This document shows, one piece after another, positions 1 to 8,976 of a stretch of DNA of 64,000 nt (the stretch's first letter is position 1; each line of letters starts with the position of its first letter). The DNA comes from Paenibacillus amylolyticus (lineage in GTDB: Bacteria; Bacillota; Bacilli; Paenibacillales; Paenibacillaceae), in NCBI RefSeq assembly GCF_001570725.1, contig NZ_BCNV01000001.1, positions 310,001-374,000 of the forward strand, written 5' to 3'. The notes under the pieces were generated by a model. The model saw nothing but the letters and a program-made list of their open reading frames with translations, was not told the origin of the DNA and ran no database searches. Made by a program: the position numbers and the translations under genes.

Positions 1-182
1 TCTAGTCGTACGAGACTGGAATGAAGCTGGCTGCGAATAAACTGTTCAAGCTGGGCGGTATTTCGTACGGTGCCATCATGCGTGTAGGCTTCCAGGCCAA
101 AGGAATGGGAGAAGCCACCGATGGGCAGGGCTGAATCCAGCAGCTGAACGTAACGGAGTAGCTTCGTGCCACTGTTCATCAT
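1..182 (-). CDS. ureF: Urease accessory protein UreF, N-terminal part (cut by window edge)
   Basis: About 60 residues are visible, beginning MMNSGTKLLRYVQLLDSALP, with the family motif IGGFSHSFGLE close behind. UreF works with UreG and UreD/H to insert nickel and carbon dioxide into the urease active site. The gene lies 33 bp downstream of ureC on the same strand, so it is the fourth gene of the urease operon. The start is ATG at 182 (or the adjacent ATG at 179) behind a GGGGG ribosome site. The rest lies outside the window. A second, more divergent UreF is encoded at 8977-9684. Confidence 0.93.
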   Translation of the reverse strand, partial: MMNSGTKLLRYVQLLDSALPIGGFSHSFGLEAYTHDGTVRNTAQLEQFIRSQLHSSLVRL

Positions 183-215
183 GAGTGCCCCCTTATCAGC
201 TAATCCGTATTCCTA

Positions 216-1934
216 TCAAAACATAAAGTACCGCTGTGCCATGGGCAACTCGTCTGCGGGTTCGCAGGTGAGAAGCTCGCCGTCGGCGCGCACCTCATAG
301 GTTTCGGGATCGACTTCAATAACGGGGGTGACGTCGTTATGAATCATGTCTTTTTTGCTGACTGAGCGGCAGCCTTTGACGGGTTCAACCCGTTTTTTCA
401 AGCCCAATGACTCTTTGATCCCTGCTTCTGCTGCGGCTTGGGATACAAATGTGATCGATCCGCTGGCAATGGCGCTACCATAGGCTCCGAACATCGGTCT
501 GCCGAATACGGGCTGAGGTGTCGGGATGGACGCATTGGGATCACCCATCTGGGCGAACGTAATCATGCCACCCTTGATGACGATCTCGGGTTTTACACCG
601 AAGTAAGCCGGTTTCCATATGATTAGATCTGCCAGCTTTCCAACTTCCACCGAACCGACGAGGTGTCCGATTCCATGAGCGATAGCGGGATTGATGGTGT
701 ACTTGGCGACATATCTCTTGATCCGATCGTTATCGGAGGGAGAATCCGGGTTGAGTTCGAGTTTGCCGCGCTGTTTTTTCATTTTGTCGGCTGTCTGCCA
801 GGTACGGATAATGACTTCGCCCACTCGGCCCATGGCCTGTGAATCGGAACTGATGATGCTGAACACGCCTAGATCATGCAAAATGTCTTCGGCTGCGATG
901 GTTTCAGGACGAATCCGCGAATCGGCAAAAGCTACATCTTCGGGGATGGATGGGTCCAGATGGTGACACACCATCAACATATCAAGGTGCTCTTCTACAG
1001 TGTTGCGTGTGTATGGTCGTGTTGGATTAGTTGATGAGGGGATAACGTAGGACTCCCCAGCGGCCCGGATAATATCAGGAGCGTGTCCGCCACCAGCGCC
1101 TTCCGTGTGGTAGGTGTGGATCGTCCGGCCGTTGATCGCAGCCAGTGTGTTTTCAAGAAATCCGGTTTCGTTCAGTGTATCGGTATGGATAGCCACTTGA
1201 ACATCATGTTCCCCGGCGGCAGTAAGACAAGCGTCGATAGCGCTCGGGGTAGTGCCCCAATCTTCATGCAGCTTCAGGCCGATTACCCCAGCTTCAATCT
1301 GTTCAATTAAAGGTGCGGTACTGGAACTGTTGCCTTTGCCAAGGTAACCGATGTTCATGGGGAAAGCCTCTGCCGATTCTAACATCCGGTGGATGTGCCA
1401 GGCTCCTGGTGTGCAGGTGGTGGCTTTGGTTCCTGTTGCGGGTCCTGTTCCGCCGCCGATCATGGTCGTGACCCCGGAGGATAATGCAGTCTGAATCTGC
1501 TGTGGGCAGATGAAATGAATATGGGTATCAATGCCGCCAGCAGTTACAATCATGCCTTCACCGGCGATGATTTCGGTGGAAGCACCGATGACCAGTGCGG
1601 GATGAACGCCATCCATTGTATCCGGGTTACCGGATTTGCCGATGGCGCAGATGTGACCATCCCGAATGCCGATATCCGCTTTTACAATGCCCCAATGATC
1701 GATAATGATAGCGTTGGTGATAACAGTATCAGGAGTGCCGTCACTTCGCAGAGCAGTCGTAGACTGGCCCATCCCGTCGCGGATAACCTTGCCGCCCCCG
1801 AACTTGCTCTCATCTCCGTATACGGCATAATCATGTTCAATCTCTGCCCATAGTTCGGTATCTGCAAGTCTTACGGCATCGCCGGTTGTCGGTCCAAACA
1901 TGGACGCGTATTGTTCGCGGCTCATTCGTTTCAT
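216..1934 (-). CDS. ureC: Urease subunit alpha (catalytic subunit)
   Basis: This 572-residue protein is the full-length catalytic subunit of nickel urease, which hydrolyses urea to ammonia and carbamate in the cytoplasm. All expected metal and active-site residues are present: H138 and H140 in GGIDTHIH, the carbamylated lysine K221 in [10 protein letters not shown]250 in AIHTDT, H276 in HTYHTEG, the flap C323-H324 pair in MVCHHLD, and D364 in ISSDSQ. Its ATG overlaps the ureB stop by 4 bp (ATGA), so the subunits are translationally coupled. ureF follows directly; the nickel chaperone ureE often found here is absent. Identification is secure. Confidence 0.99.
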   Translation of the reverse strand: MKRMSREQYASMFGPTTGDAVRLADTELWAEIEHDYAVYGDESKFGGGKVIRDGMGQSTTALRSDGTPDTVITNAIIIDHWGIVKADIGIRDGHICAIGKSGNPDTMDGVHPALVIGASTEIIAGEGMIVTAGGIDTHIHFICPQQIQTALSSGVTTMIGGGTGPATGTKATTCTPGAWHIHRMLESAEAFPMNIGYLGKGNSSSTAPLIEQIEAGVIGLKLHEDWGTTPSAIDACLTAAGEHDVQVAIHTDTLNETGFLENTLAAINGRTIHTYHTEGAGGGHAPDIIRAAGESYVIPSSTNPTRPYTRNTVEEHLDMLMVCHHLDPSIPEDVAFADSRIRPETIAAEDILHDLGVFSIISSDSQAMGRVGEVIIRTWQTADKMKKQRGKLELNPDSPSDNDRIKRYVAKYTINPAIAHGIGHLVGSVEVGKLADLIIWKPAYFGVKPEIVIKGGMITFAQMGDPNASIPTPQPVFGRPMFGAYGSAIASGSITFVSQAAAEAGIKESLGLKKRVEPVKGCRSVSKKDMIHNDVTPVIEVDPETYEVRADGELLTCEPADELPMAQRYFMF

Positions 1935-2320
1935 GAAGGTTCACCTCCATCTTGTATGGGTGGAGAGAACGTCTTCAGGAATGTCTCCAGTTTCTGTGGA
2001 TCAGGAGCTTGATCCGCAGAACCTTCGGTTAATCCGTTGAACCCGTGAATCTGGCGTTTGCCGCCAAAGGTCGTGAGTTCAACCGGCTTCTCTTCACCGG
2101 GTTCGAAGCGGACTGCTGTGCCTGCCGGAATGTGCAGGCGATGTCCAAAAGCTGACGTGCGATCAAAGTCCAGTGCTGCATTAACTTCATAGAAGTGAAC
2201 GTGAGAGCCGACCTGGACGGGGCGGTCGCCGCGGTTGAGGACAATGAGGCGTAGGGTTGAACGATCCGGATGACAGATGATGTCGTCATCTGGCTTCAAA
2301 CGATATTCACCAGGAATCAT
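1931..2320 (-). CDS. ureB: Urease subunit beta
   Basis: 129 residues starting MIPGEYRLK with the typical beta-subunit core: [18 protein letters not shown], then [15 protein letters not shown] and the closing [10 protein letters not shown]. It packs with UreA and UreC in the urease trimer-of-trimers and has no catalytic residues of its own. The length is slightly above the usual 100-125 because of a short acidic C-terminal tail. The start ATG at 2320 has the ribosome site AGGAGA seven bases upstream. It lies 17 bp after ureA and overlaps ureC by 4 bp. Confidence 0.98.
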   Translation of the reverse strand: MIPGEYRLKPDDDIICHPDRSTLRLIVLNRGDRPVQVGSHVHFYEVNAALDFDRTSAFGHRLHIPAGTAVRFEPGEEKPVELTTFGGKRQIHGFNGLTEGSADQAPDPQKLETFLKTFSPPIQDGGEPS

Positions 2321-2337
2321 GGTTTCTCCTGCCTTTC

Positions 2338-2640
2338 TCAGCGTATAGGTTCATGTACGGTAACCAGTTTCGTACCGTCAGGAAATGTAGCTTCTACCTG
2401 TACTTCAGGAATCATATCGGCAACGCCATCCATGCAGTCTTCGCGTGTCAGGATGGTGCCTCCGTATCTCATTAATTCGGCAACGCTCATTCCATCCCGT
2501 GCTCGTTCCATAAGTTCGGAGGTCAACAAGGCGATGGCTTCGGGAACATTCAACTTGAGTCCGCGTGCTCTTCGTTCACGGGCTAGGTTAGCGGCCACGG
2601 TAATCAGGAGCTTTTCCTTTTCCTGCTCAGTCCAGTGCAA
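2338..2640 (-). CDS. ureA: Urease subunit gamma
   Basis: 100 residues, the standard gamma-subunit length, with the family start [13 protein letters not shown] and the motif [13 protein letters not shown], ending in the conserved VHEPIR. The first codon is TTG at 2640; the upstream sequence has only a weak AAAGG ribosome site, but the start fits the family alignment exactly. It is the first gene of the ureABC-F operon. A perfect GlnR/TnrA box lies 53 bp upstream (2694-2710), so nitrogen control is likely. Confidence 0.97.
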   Translation of the reverse strand: MHWTEQEKEKLLITVAANLARERRARGLKLNVPEAIALLTSELMERARDGMSVAELMRYGGTILTREDCMDGVADMIPEVQVEATFPDGTKLVTVHEPIR

Positions 2641-2693
2641 GGCAATCCGACCTTTCGCTTATAATGTCTGATATGTTCATGGATCATGTTATA

Positions 2694-2710
2694 TGTTAAA
2701 TATACTCACA
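2694..2710. promoter_or_regulatory. GlnR/TnrA box between ureA and urtA
   Basis: TGTTAAATATACTCACA matches the nitrogen-regulator consensus TGTNA-N7-TNACA at every fixed position. It sits in the divergent region, 53 bp from the ureA start and 88 bp upstream of the urtA -35, so it could serve both operons. Motif match is seen; regulation is inferred from the known role of GlnR/TnrA in urease and urea-transport control. Confidence 0.8.
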
Positions 2711-2798
2711 CAGGGTGAATCCTTTGTCAATAAGCTTCCGGGCTTATTAGCAGCATGCATGAAATGAGTAGGCATGAAATAAAATTATGTAAGCTATA

Positions 2799-2827
2799 TT
2801 GACATGAAGAGTGTAACACTCCATAAT
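2799..2827 (+). promoter_or_regulatory. Sigma-A promoter of the urt operon
   Basis: TTGACA (2799-2804), 17 bp spacer, CATAAT (2822-2827). The -35 is perfect and the -10 is five of six. The predicted start near 2834 gives a leader of about 68 nt before urtA. Confidence 0.75.
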
Positions 2828-2901
2828 TTGGATCAACGAACATTTCGGGTGTAAATGTCCTTAATGTTCGTCAATAGACTAAAAAAAGGGAGTGTAGGCT
2901 A

Positions 2902-4152
2902 TTGAAGAAGAGGTCGGTCAAGTTATGGAGTGTTTTGCTCGGTGCGGTCATTGTGATGACAGGATGTGTGGAGGGTGCGGCGCCGCCTGAAGCTTCGGGT
3001 TCAGGTGGTACAGGAGAGCCGGCTGCATCTGGTGATACGATCAAAGTTGGCATTCTTCACTCCCTCAGCGGAACGATGGCAATCAGTGAGGTATCTGTTA
3101 AAGATGCCGAGATGCTAGCTATTGAAGAGATTAACGCCGCGGGCGGAGTTCTGGGTAAACAGATCGAACCTGTAGTTGAGGATGGCGCTTCGGATTGGCC
3201 TACTTTTGCGGAGAAGGCTGGGAAGTTACTACAACAAGATAAGGTCGCTGCGGTATTTGGAGGATGGACCTCTGCAAGTCGGAAGGCTATGCTCCCGGTG
3301 TTCGAACAGAACAAAGGTCTATTGTTTTATCCGGTGCAATATGAAGGATTGGAATCATCGCCAAACATTTTTTATACAGGAGCCACAACGAATCAGCAGA
3401 TCGTTCCATCCGTAACCTGGTTACTGGAGAACAGGGGCAAGACGTTTTATCTGCTCGGTTCAGATTATGTATTCCCGAAAACGGCCAATCAGGTCATTAA
3501 GGCGCAACTCGCAGCAGAAGGCGGCGAAGTGGTGGGTGAGGAATATACACCGCTGGGCCATACCGATTATAGTACCATCATTAGCAAAATCAAGGCTGCA
3601 AAGCCTGATATTGTATACAATACGCTGAACGGAGACAGTAATGTAGCCTTCTTCAAACAATTGAAGGATGCTGGAATCTCCTCAGATCAGATGACGACCC
3701 TGTCGGTGAGTGTGGCGGAGGAAGAAATCCGTGGCATCGGCGCAGACGTATTGAAGGGCCACCTGGCTTCATGGAATTATTATCAGACAACGGATACGCC
3801 TGAGAATGCAACATTTGTTGCCAAGTATAAAGAAAAATATGGCGCTGATCGAGTGACAGCAGATCCAATTGAAGCGGGATATGTAGCGGTTTATCTCTGG
3901 AAGGCGGCGGTGGAAAAAGCAGGATCAACCGACGTGGAGAAGGTGAAAGCGGCTGCCAAGGGTCTGGAGTTTGACGCCCCGGAAGGTAAGGTAACCGTGG
4001 ATGGAGAGAATCAACATATCTACAAAACGGTGCGGATTGGTGAGGTGCAGGAAGACGGGCAGTTCAAGGAATTGTGGAATTCTGGTGCGCCTGTCAAGCC
4101 GGATCCTTATCTGAAAACGTATGAATGGGGAGCATCCCTCAGCGCTAAATAA
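2902..4152 (+). CDS. urtA: Urea ABC transporter, substrate-binding lipoprotein UrtA
   Basis: 416 residues. A basic, hydrophobic signal ends in the lipobox VMTGC (Cys22), so the protein is anchored to the outer face of the membrane. The mature part is a type I periplasmic-binding fold ([11 protein letters not shown], then [15 protein letters not shown]) as in the UrtA/AmiC family, and binds urea. The start is TTG at 2902 behind AAAAGGGAG. It is the first gene of urtABCDE, divergent from ureABC, which makes urea the likely substrate rather than branched-chain amino acids. Confidence 0.95.
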   Translation: MKKRSVKLWSVLLGAVIVMTGCVEGAAPPEASGSGGTGEPAASGDTIKVGILHSLSGTMAISEVSVKDAEMLAIEEINAAGGVLGKQIEPVVEDGASDWPTFAEKAGKLLQQDKVAAVFGGWTSASRKAMLPVFEQNKGLLFYPVQYEGLESSPNIFYTGATTNQQIVPSVTWLLENRGKTFYLLGSDYVFPKTANQVIKAQLAAEGGEVVGEEYTPLGHTDYSTIISKIKAAKPDIVYNTLNGDSNVAFFKQLKDAGISSDQMTTLSVSVAEEEIRGIGADVLKGHLASWNYYQTTDTPENATFVAKYKEKYGADRVTADPIEAGYVAVYLWKAAVEKAGSTDVEKVKAAAKGLEFDAPEGKVTVDGENQHIYKTVRIGEVQEDGQFKELWNSGAPVKPDPYLKTYEWGASLSAK

Positions 4153-4235
4153 CCTAGAAACCTCGATAACATAGAAACCTTGCAATAAAACAGGCAACTT
4201 GTTTCAAAGCAGCCAATTCATAGACGAGGGTGTGA

Positions 4236-4291
4236 CAACACATCCTCTCACCGCATTGCGGTAAAGCGTTACTGTGGTGTGTAATGTGTTG
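4236..4291 (+). other. Intercistronic stem-loop between urtA and urtB
   Basis: CAACACAT (4236-4243) pairs with ATGTGTTG (4284-4291), and inside it ACCGC (4250-4254) pairs with GCGGT (4258-4262). There is no U-run after it, so it is not a normal terminator. In binding-protein operons such structures often stabilise the upstream mRNA and raise the yield of the binding protein; that role is inferred. Confidence 0.45.
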
Positions 4292-4351
4292 CTGCCGCTA
4301 ATTGATATCATGTGAAATATCGAGAGTCACGGTATGGAGGAGGGGATAGCG

Positions 4352-5257
4352 ATGGATATGTTTATCCTGCAGATGTTCAACGGTCTGAGTATCAGTTCGA
4401 TTTTGTTGTTGATTGCACTCGGTCTGGCGGTAACGTTTGGGCTGATGAATGTCATCAATATGGCTCACGGTGAACTGATCATGATCGGTGCATATGCAAC
4501 GTATGTAACTCAAAATCTGTTCATGTCCTATGCTCCAGCGGCGTGGTTCGGTGCCTACTTTGTTGTGGCTCTGCCGATTGCGTTCATTGTAGCTGCTCTG
4601 ATTGGCTGGTTGCTTGAAGTGGTGTTGATCAGGCATCTGTATGGCAGGCCGTTGGACAGTCTGCTTGCGACGTGGGGTGTAGGCATGATGCTGCAACAAC
4701 TGGCCCGTACGATATTCGGAGCGCCGAATGTGGGGGTATCCAGTCCAGCCTGGCTCAATGGTGGATTGGCGATCTCGGATGGCATTGTATTTCCGTATAA
4801 ACGAATTTTCATTATCGCACTGGTTGCGGTTGTGCTGCTGTGCATGTACCTCTATATCTATCGAACATCTTCCGGAAGACGAATGAGGGCTGTAATGCAG
4901 AATCGTAGCATGGCGGGCTGTCTGGGCATTTCGACACGACGGGTAGATGGCATGACCTTTGCGATTGGTTCGGGAATCGCTGGAATCGCTGGTTGTGCGT
5001 TAACGCTCATTGGTCCGATTGGTCCTTCGCTTGGTACGTATTATATTGTGGATGCGTTCATGGTGGTTGTCCTGGGTGGTGTGGGGAAATTGGTCGGAAC
5101 CGTGTGCGGTGCACTGGGGATCGGTATGTTCAACACGTTGTTCGAAACCTATACCTCGGCTTCCATTGGAAAGGTGCTCGTGTTCGTATGTATCGTTGCT
5201 TTTCTGCAATGGAAACCACGCGGCTTGGTCGCGATGCGCACACGGAGTCTCGATTAA
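4352..5257 (+). CDS. urtB: Urea ABC transporter permease UrtB
   Basis: 301 residues, a LivH-type multi-spanning membrane permease. The family stretch [19 protein letters not shown] is near the N-terminus, and the glycine-rich [18 protein letters not shown] near the C-terminus. The chosen start is ATG at 4352, six bases after the strong ribosome site GGAGGAGGGG; an ATG at 4334 lies upstream of that site and is not used. With UrtC it forms the transmembrane channel. Confidence 0.95.
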   Translation: MDMFILQMFNGLSISSILLLIALGLAVTFGLMNVINMAHGELIMIGAYATYVTQNLFMSYAPAAWFGAYFVVALPIAFIVAALIGWLLEVVLIRHLYGRPLDSLLATWGVGMMLQQLARTIFGAPNVGVSSPAWLNGGLAISDGIVFPYKRIFIIALVAVVLLCMYLYIYRTSSGRRMRAVMQNRSMAGCLGISTRRVDGMTFAIGSGIAGIAGCALTLIGPIGPSLGTYYIVDAFMVVVLGGVGKLVGTVCGALGIGMFNTLFETYTSASIGKVLVFVCIVAFLQWKPRGLVAMRTRSLD

Positions 5258-5278
5258 CGTGAAGAAGGGGGTTAGTTC

Positions 5279-6370
5279 ATGTCGGCATTACTCAAGACTG
5301 GCAGTCTGAAAATGAGGATTATCTGGGCGGTGGTACTGATCATGATGTGTCTCGCTCCACTGATCTCCACGGAGTTTCGTCTGAGTCTGTTAGCCAAGTT
5401 TTTGGCGCTGGCGATCCTGGCCATTGGTCTCGATCTGATCTGGGGATATGGAGGTGTACTGAGTCTAGGCCATGGTGTGTTCTTCGGTCTGGGTGGGTAC
5501 GCGATGGCGATGTATCTGAAACTTCAGGCTAGCGGTGCAACACTTCCGGACTTCATGGGATGGAGTGGTCTCAGCGGCCTGCCGTGGTTCTGGGAACCGT
5601 TTCGCTCTTTCCCGGTGGCGCTGTTATTGGGGATAGCCCTTCCCGCATTGCTCGCCTTTGCTCTGGGCTGGTTTACATTCCGTAACCGGATTACCGGTGT
5701 ATATTTTACGATCCTGACGCAAGCCCTGGTTCTCATTACGGTGACATTGTTTGTGGGCAAACAGGAATGGACGGGCGGAACGAATGGCATTACCGGGTAT
5801 AATTCGATCTTTGGATTTACACTTCATTCCGCAGGAACAACGATTGCTCTCTACTATATAACGCTTGCTGTTCTGGTGATCGCTTATGTGCTGTGTCGTC
5901 GAATGGTGAACAGCCGGTTCGGTCAGGTGCTGGAAGCTGCGCGGGATGGAGAGAATCGTGTGCGATTCCTCGGATATGATCCGGCAGGATATAAAACACT
6001 GGCTTTTGCTTTTTCCGGTGCGCTTGCAGGCATCGCGGGCATGTTGTTTGTTCTTCAGGTCGGTATTATCTCGCCATCGATGATGGGGATTGTGCCTTCC
6101 ATTGAGATGGTCCTGTGGGTTGCGCTGGGTGGTCGCGGTACGCTTATTGGAGCGGTCATCGGAGCAGTGGTGCTGAATGCAGCCAAAACAGGCATAAGCG
6201 AGGCTTACCCTGAAGGGTGGCTGTTCGTCATTGGTGGGCTCTTTGTAACGGTAGTCTTGTTCATGCCAAACGGTATTGTAGGTGTGTATCGTCACGTCGT
6301 TCGCTTGCTGAAGCGGAGAGGAGAGAGTGCGCATGTCCAAGTCACTCGGGAAAAACCTGAAGTCTACTGA
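5279..6370 (+). CDS. urtC: Urea ABC transporter permease UrtC
   Basis: 363 residues, the LivM-type partner of UrtB. Hydrophobic helices run through the protein, with the family signature GLDLIWGYGGVLSLGHG near residue 45 and RDGENRVRFLGYDP in the cytoplasmic loop. The gene starts 21 bp after urtB (ATG at 5279, ribosome site AAGAAGGGGG). Its 3' end overlaps the urtD start by 38 bp, indicating tight translational coupling. Confidence 0.95.
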   Translation: MSALLKTGSLKMRIIWAVVLIMMCLAPLISTEFRLSLLAKFLALAILAIGLDLIWGYGGVLSLGHGVFFGLGGYAMAMYLKLQASGATLPDFMGWSGLSGLPWFWEPFRSFPVALLLGIALPALLAFALGWFTFRNRITGVYFTILTQALVLITVTLFVGKQEWTGGTNGITGYNSIFGFTLHSAGTTIALYYITLAVLVIAYVLCRRMVNSRFGQVLEAARDGENRVRFLGYDPAGYKTLAFAFSGALAGIAGMLFVLQVGIISPSMMGIVPSIEMVLWVALGGRGTLIGAVIGAVVLNAAKTGISEAYPEGWLFVIGGLFVTVVLFMPNGIVGVYRHVVRLLKRRGESAHVQVTREKPEVY

Positions 6371-7142
6371 GGAATCAACGGTGTTGGTAGCGGAGGATAT
6401 TACGGTAGCCTTTGGTGGATTCGTTGCTGTCAAAGGCATGAATCTGAAGCTGCATGAGCATGACCTGCATTTTCTGATTGGACCCAATGGTGCTGGGAAA
6501 ACAACGATGCTGGATGTGATATGCGGCAAAACAAAACCCATGTCCGGCTCGGTGAAGATGGCGGATGGTACGGAATTAACACGACTGAAGGAGCACCAGA
6601 TTGTTCGCAAAGGTGTGGGACGCAAATTCCAGGCGCCATCGATCTTTGCGGGTCTGACGGTACAGGAGAATCTGACGCTGGCGGCGGAGACTCGCCGTTC
6701 ACCTTTGCAAGCCATCGGTATTCGACGATATGGGAAGATGAGTGCTGCCATGGAGCATATTAGCCTCCAGATTGGTCTGCAAGACCGCATTAACGCCCGT
6801 GCAGGAGCATTATCCCACGGGGAGAAGCAGTGGCTGGAGATCGGCATGTTGCTCTTGCAGGAGCCTCGTGTGTTGTTGCTGGACGAACCAGCCGCAGGCA
6901 TGACGGATGAAGAAACACACAAGACCGGGCGACTTCTGCAAGAGATTGCGCGTAAACGCTCGGTTGTGGTCGTGGAGCATGATATGGAGTTTGTGCGAGA
7001 GTTCGCAGCCAAGGTGACCGTGATGCATGAAGGTAAACTGTTGAAGGAAGGTACGATGGCGGAAGTGCAGGCGGATCCGAAAGTGGCAGAAGTGTATCTG
7101 GGCAAAAGGAGGGATGACCATGCTGTCGCTGCAACGAATTGA
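6333..7142 (+). CDS. urtD: Urea ABC transporter ATP-binding protein UrtD
   Basis: 269 residues of the LivG-type ATPase family. Walker A is GPNGAGKTT (residues 50-58), the signature is LSHGEKQW, Walker B is LLLDEPAAGM and the switch histidine is in VVEHDMEF. ATG at 6333 follows AGGAG at nine bases; an in-frame GTG at 6327 is less well placed. It powers urea uptake with UrtE. Confidence 0.95.
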   Translation: MSKSLGKNLKSTEESTVLVAEDITVAFGGFVAVKGMNLKLHEHDLHFLIGPNGAGKTTMLDVICGKTKPMSGSVKMADGTELTRLKEHQIVRKGVGRKFQAPSIFAGLTVQENLTLAAETRRSPLQAIGIRRYGKMSAAMEHISLQIGLQDRINARAGALSHGEKQWLEIGMLLLQEPRVLLLDEPAAGMTDEETHKTGRLLQEIARKRSVVVVEHDMEFVREFAAKVTVMHEGKLLKEGTMAEVQADPKVAEVYLGKRRDDHAVAATN

Positions 7143-7815
7143 ATCCGGCTACGGGGAAAGCAATGTGCTTCGTGGTGTGAGCCTGGATGTACAGCCTGGG
7201 CAGGTGGTGTGTCTGATGGGCCGTAACGGTGTAGGCAAAACGACGTTGATGAAAACATTGATGGGGCTGCTCAAAACACGCAAGGGCAATATTCAGTGGC
7301 AAAATCAGGAGTTATCCACGTTGGATACAGCCAAGCGGGCAAGGGCGGGGATCGGTTATGTACCGCAGGGGCGGGAGATTTTCCCACAGCTTACGGTGAA
7401 AGAGAACTTGTTGCTTGGCCTGGAGACAAGCGCACCGGGTGTAAAGACGTTCCCGGAGGATGTGCTGGCGATGTTCCCTGTGCTTGCTACGATGTATGGG
7501 CGGCAGGGCGGAGATCTGAGTGGTGGACAGCAGCAACAGTTGGCATTTGCTCGAGCGTTGGCTTCGCGTCCGGGGTTACTGCTACTTGATGAGCCGACAG
7601 AAGGCATTCAGCCTTCCATCGTGGAGGACATTCGGCAGGTTATTTTACAGCTCAAGGCAAAGGGGAACCTCTCGGTTCTGCTGGTCGAGCAGAGTATTGA
7701 TTTTGTGCGCAGTGCCGCAGATTATATCTATATCATGGACAAAGGTACTATTACCCTACATGGGACACCGCAAGAACTGGATATGTCCCAGTTTGAACAT
7801 CATCTGTCTGTGTAA
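7120..7815 (+). CDS. urtE: Urea ABC transporter ATP-binding protein UrtE
   Basis: 231 residues of the LivF-type ATPase family: Walker A GRNGVGKTT (34-42), signature LSGGQQQQL, Walker B LLLLDEPTEGIQPS, and the switch histidine replaced by Q in LLVEQSID as is usual for LivF/UrtE. The second ATG (7120) lies six bases after AAAGGAGGG and is preferred to 7114. The gene overlaps urtD by 23 bp and is the last gene of the operon. No clear terminator is seen before the convergent PAS gene. Confidence 0.95.
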   Translation: MLSLQRIESGYGESNVLRGVSLDVQPGQVVCLMGRNGVGKTTLMKTLMGLLKTRKGNIQWQNQELSTLDTAKRARAGIGYVPQGREIFPQLTVKENLLLGLETSAPGVKTFPEDVLAMFPVLATMYGRQGGDLSGGQQQQLAFARALASRPGLLLLDEPTEGIQPSIVEDIRQVILQLKAKGNLSVLLVEQSIDFVRSAADYIYIMDKGTITLHGTPQELDMSQFEHHLSV

Positions 7816-7846
7816 TTGTAGTTATCGTATCGAGTGCAGAGTGGGT

Positions 7847-8482
7847 TCAGGAACGCTTGTCCAGAATATTCGAGTATTTCGGATATAACCGCCGGATGCA
7901 TTCCGGGCAGATGTCATGGGTGAATTCGGCGTGGGTGTGTTTCTCCAGATAACTCTCGACGGAGTTCCAATGTTCCTCTTCGTCCTTGATTTGTTTGCAG
8001 ACAGCACAAATAGGCAGTAATCCTCGCAAGGTACGAACGTCAGACAGAGCCTTCTTCAATTGGCGTTCTGTCTTTTTCTGTTCGGTAATATTCATGTGGG
8101 CAATCAAAGCGAGATCGGTATTCAGGTTTGAGTTAGTGTGCGATAGAGGGGTGAGTTCCACACGAAACCACCTCTCTTCGTTGTATACCGTATACACGCA
8201 GATGTCATATGTATGATTTCGACTAAAGGGTGTTCCGCGTTCTTTCAAATTCTGTGCGACAAGTGCCATATTGGCGTTCTTGCCTTGTAATGCCCAGGCT
8301 TCCAACAGATGCAGGTAATGTCTATGAGTACTGTTCGCATCCGGGTTCGGTAATAGTTGACCGAGTTCCTGTTGCCAAGCACGGTTACAACTTTGGATAA
8401 TCCAATCGTGATCAACGATGATGAGCTGGTGAGTTATGGAGTGGAACGACAGCCTCTCCAGATCGGATGTAACATGTCTCAT
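7847..8482 (-). CDS. PAS-domain protein with a C-terminal Cys-pair motif
   Basis: 211 residues. Residues about 10-135 look like a PAS sensor (LIIVDHDWIIQSCNRAWQQE, ending in LIAHMNITEQKKTERQL, the usual PAC end). A short coiled linker follows, then LRGLLPICAVCKQIKDEE and DICPECIRRLYP, two CxxC pairs that could bind a metal. This C-terminal module recurs in PAS and response-regulator proteins. No histidine-kinase, GGDEF or HTH output domain is present. The ATG at 8482 has an AAAGGAGGA site. Its partner and signal are unknown; it is followed upstream by an XRE regulator on the same strand. Confidence 0.8.
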   Translation of the reverse strand: MRHVTSDLERLSFHSITHQLIIVDHDWIIQSCNRAWQQELGQLLPNPDANSTHRHYLHLLEAWALQGKNANMALVAQNLKERGTPFSRNHTYDICVYTVYNEERWFRVELTPLSHTNSNLNTDLALIAHMNITEQKKTERQLKKALSDVRTLRGLLPICAVCKQIKDEEEHWNSVESYLEKHTHAEFTHDICPECIRRLYPKYSNILDKRS

Positions 8483-8509
8483 GGATGGGGTCCTCCTTTG
8501 GCAGAAATC

Positions 8510-8713
8510 TTATCTCAGTTCATCTGGAATATCCAAAATATCAGCGACTAGGTGTCTGAATCGGGTTGCTTTGCGTGTGCCGTGAATGAGATTGGATAAA
8601 CGATAGGGTGGGATGCCATGCTGTTCACAAAAGGTCTTCTGATCCACTTGAAGTTCGGTTAGCCGTCGTTTGATGGCCCATCCGAACGGAGTCACTGGCT
8701 TTTTCTTGTTCAA
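8510..8713 (-). CDS. Small XRE-family DNA-binding protein
   Basis: 67 residues that make up almost only a helix-turn-helix of the Cro/C1 type: GWAIKRRLTELQVDQKTFCE, then HGIPPYRLSNLIHG. The start is TTG at 8713 with AGGGG upstream. It is on the same strand as the PAS gene and 27 bp before it, so the two may be co-transcribed. An 18-bp inverted repeat at 8787-8804, upstream of the gene, could be its own operator. Its targets are unknown. Confidence 0.75.
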   Translation of the reverse strand: MNKKKPVTPFGWAIKRRLTELQVDQKTFCEQHGIPPYRLSNLIHGTRKATRFRHLVADILDIPDELR

Positions 8714-8786
8714 AAGGGTTCACCCCTGGTTAGAATGTAGTATTCAGTCGCTCTTTCTTCATGTAGAATATATAGAAATGCGAGCT

Positions 8787-8804
8787 GTATATTTTATTAT
8801 ATAC
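8787..8804. promoter_or_regulatory. Inverted repeat upstream of the XRE gene
   Basis: GTATAT and ATATAC are separated by TTTATT, 74 bp upstream of the XRE start, in AT-rich DNA. The symmetry suits a dimeric regulator such as the adjacent XRE protein. No good -35/-10 pair can be assigned with confidence. It could be chance in AT-rich sequence. Confidence 0.35.
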
Positions 8805-8898
8805 GTAAATCCGTCATCTAACAATTAAAAAAGACGGAAAAAAGTGTATTTTGTGATGTAAAATGGCGTAAATACGTTAAATAAACCAATGAAATGAC

Positions 8899-8937
8899 AA
8901 AAAACACGTCGGCAAGGAGGTTGCCGCGTGTTTTTTT
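8899..8937. terminator. Terminator downstream of the second ureF, probably bidirectional
   Basis: AACACG, one mismatch, CGGCAA pairs with TTGCCG and CGTGTT around the loop GGAGG, flanked by A-runs on one side and T-runs on the other. It lies 40 bp beyond the ureF-like gene on the minus strand. Confidence 0.85.
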
Positions 8938-8976
8938 GTGTCTGAATGAAGGGGAGTAAGAGTAGGTGGACGAGGA

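Noticed and set aside
5624..7258. Long open frame of 544 codons on the minus strand
   Set aside because: It lies antisense to urtC, urtD and urtE, has no family likeness, an odd Cys/Arg/Ser-rich composition and no ribosome site. It is a by-product of the codon use of those genes.
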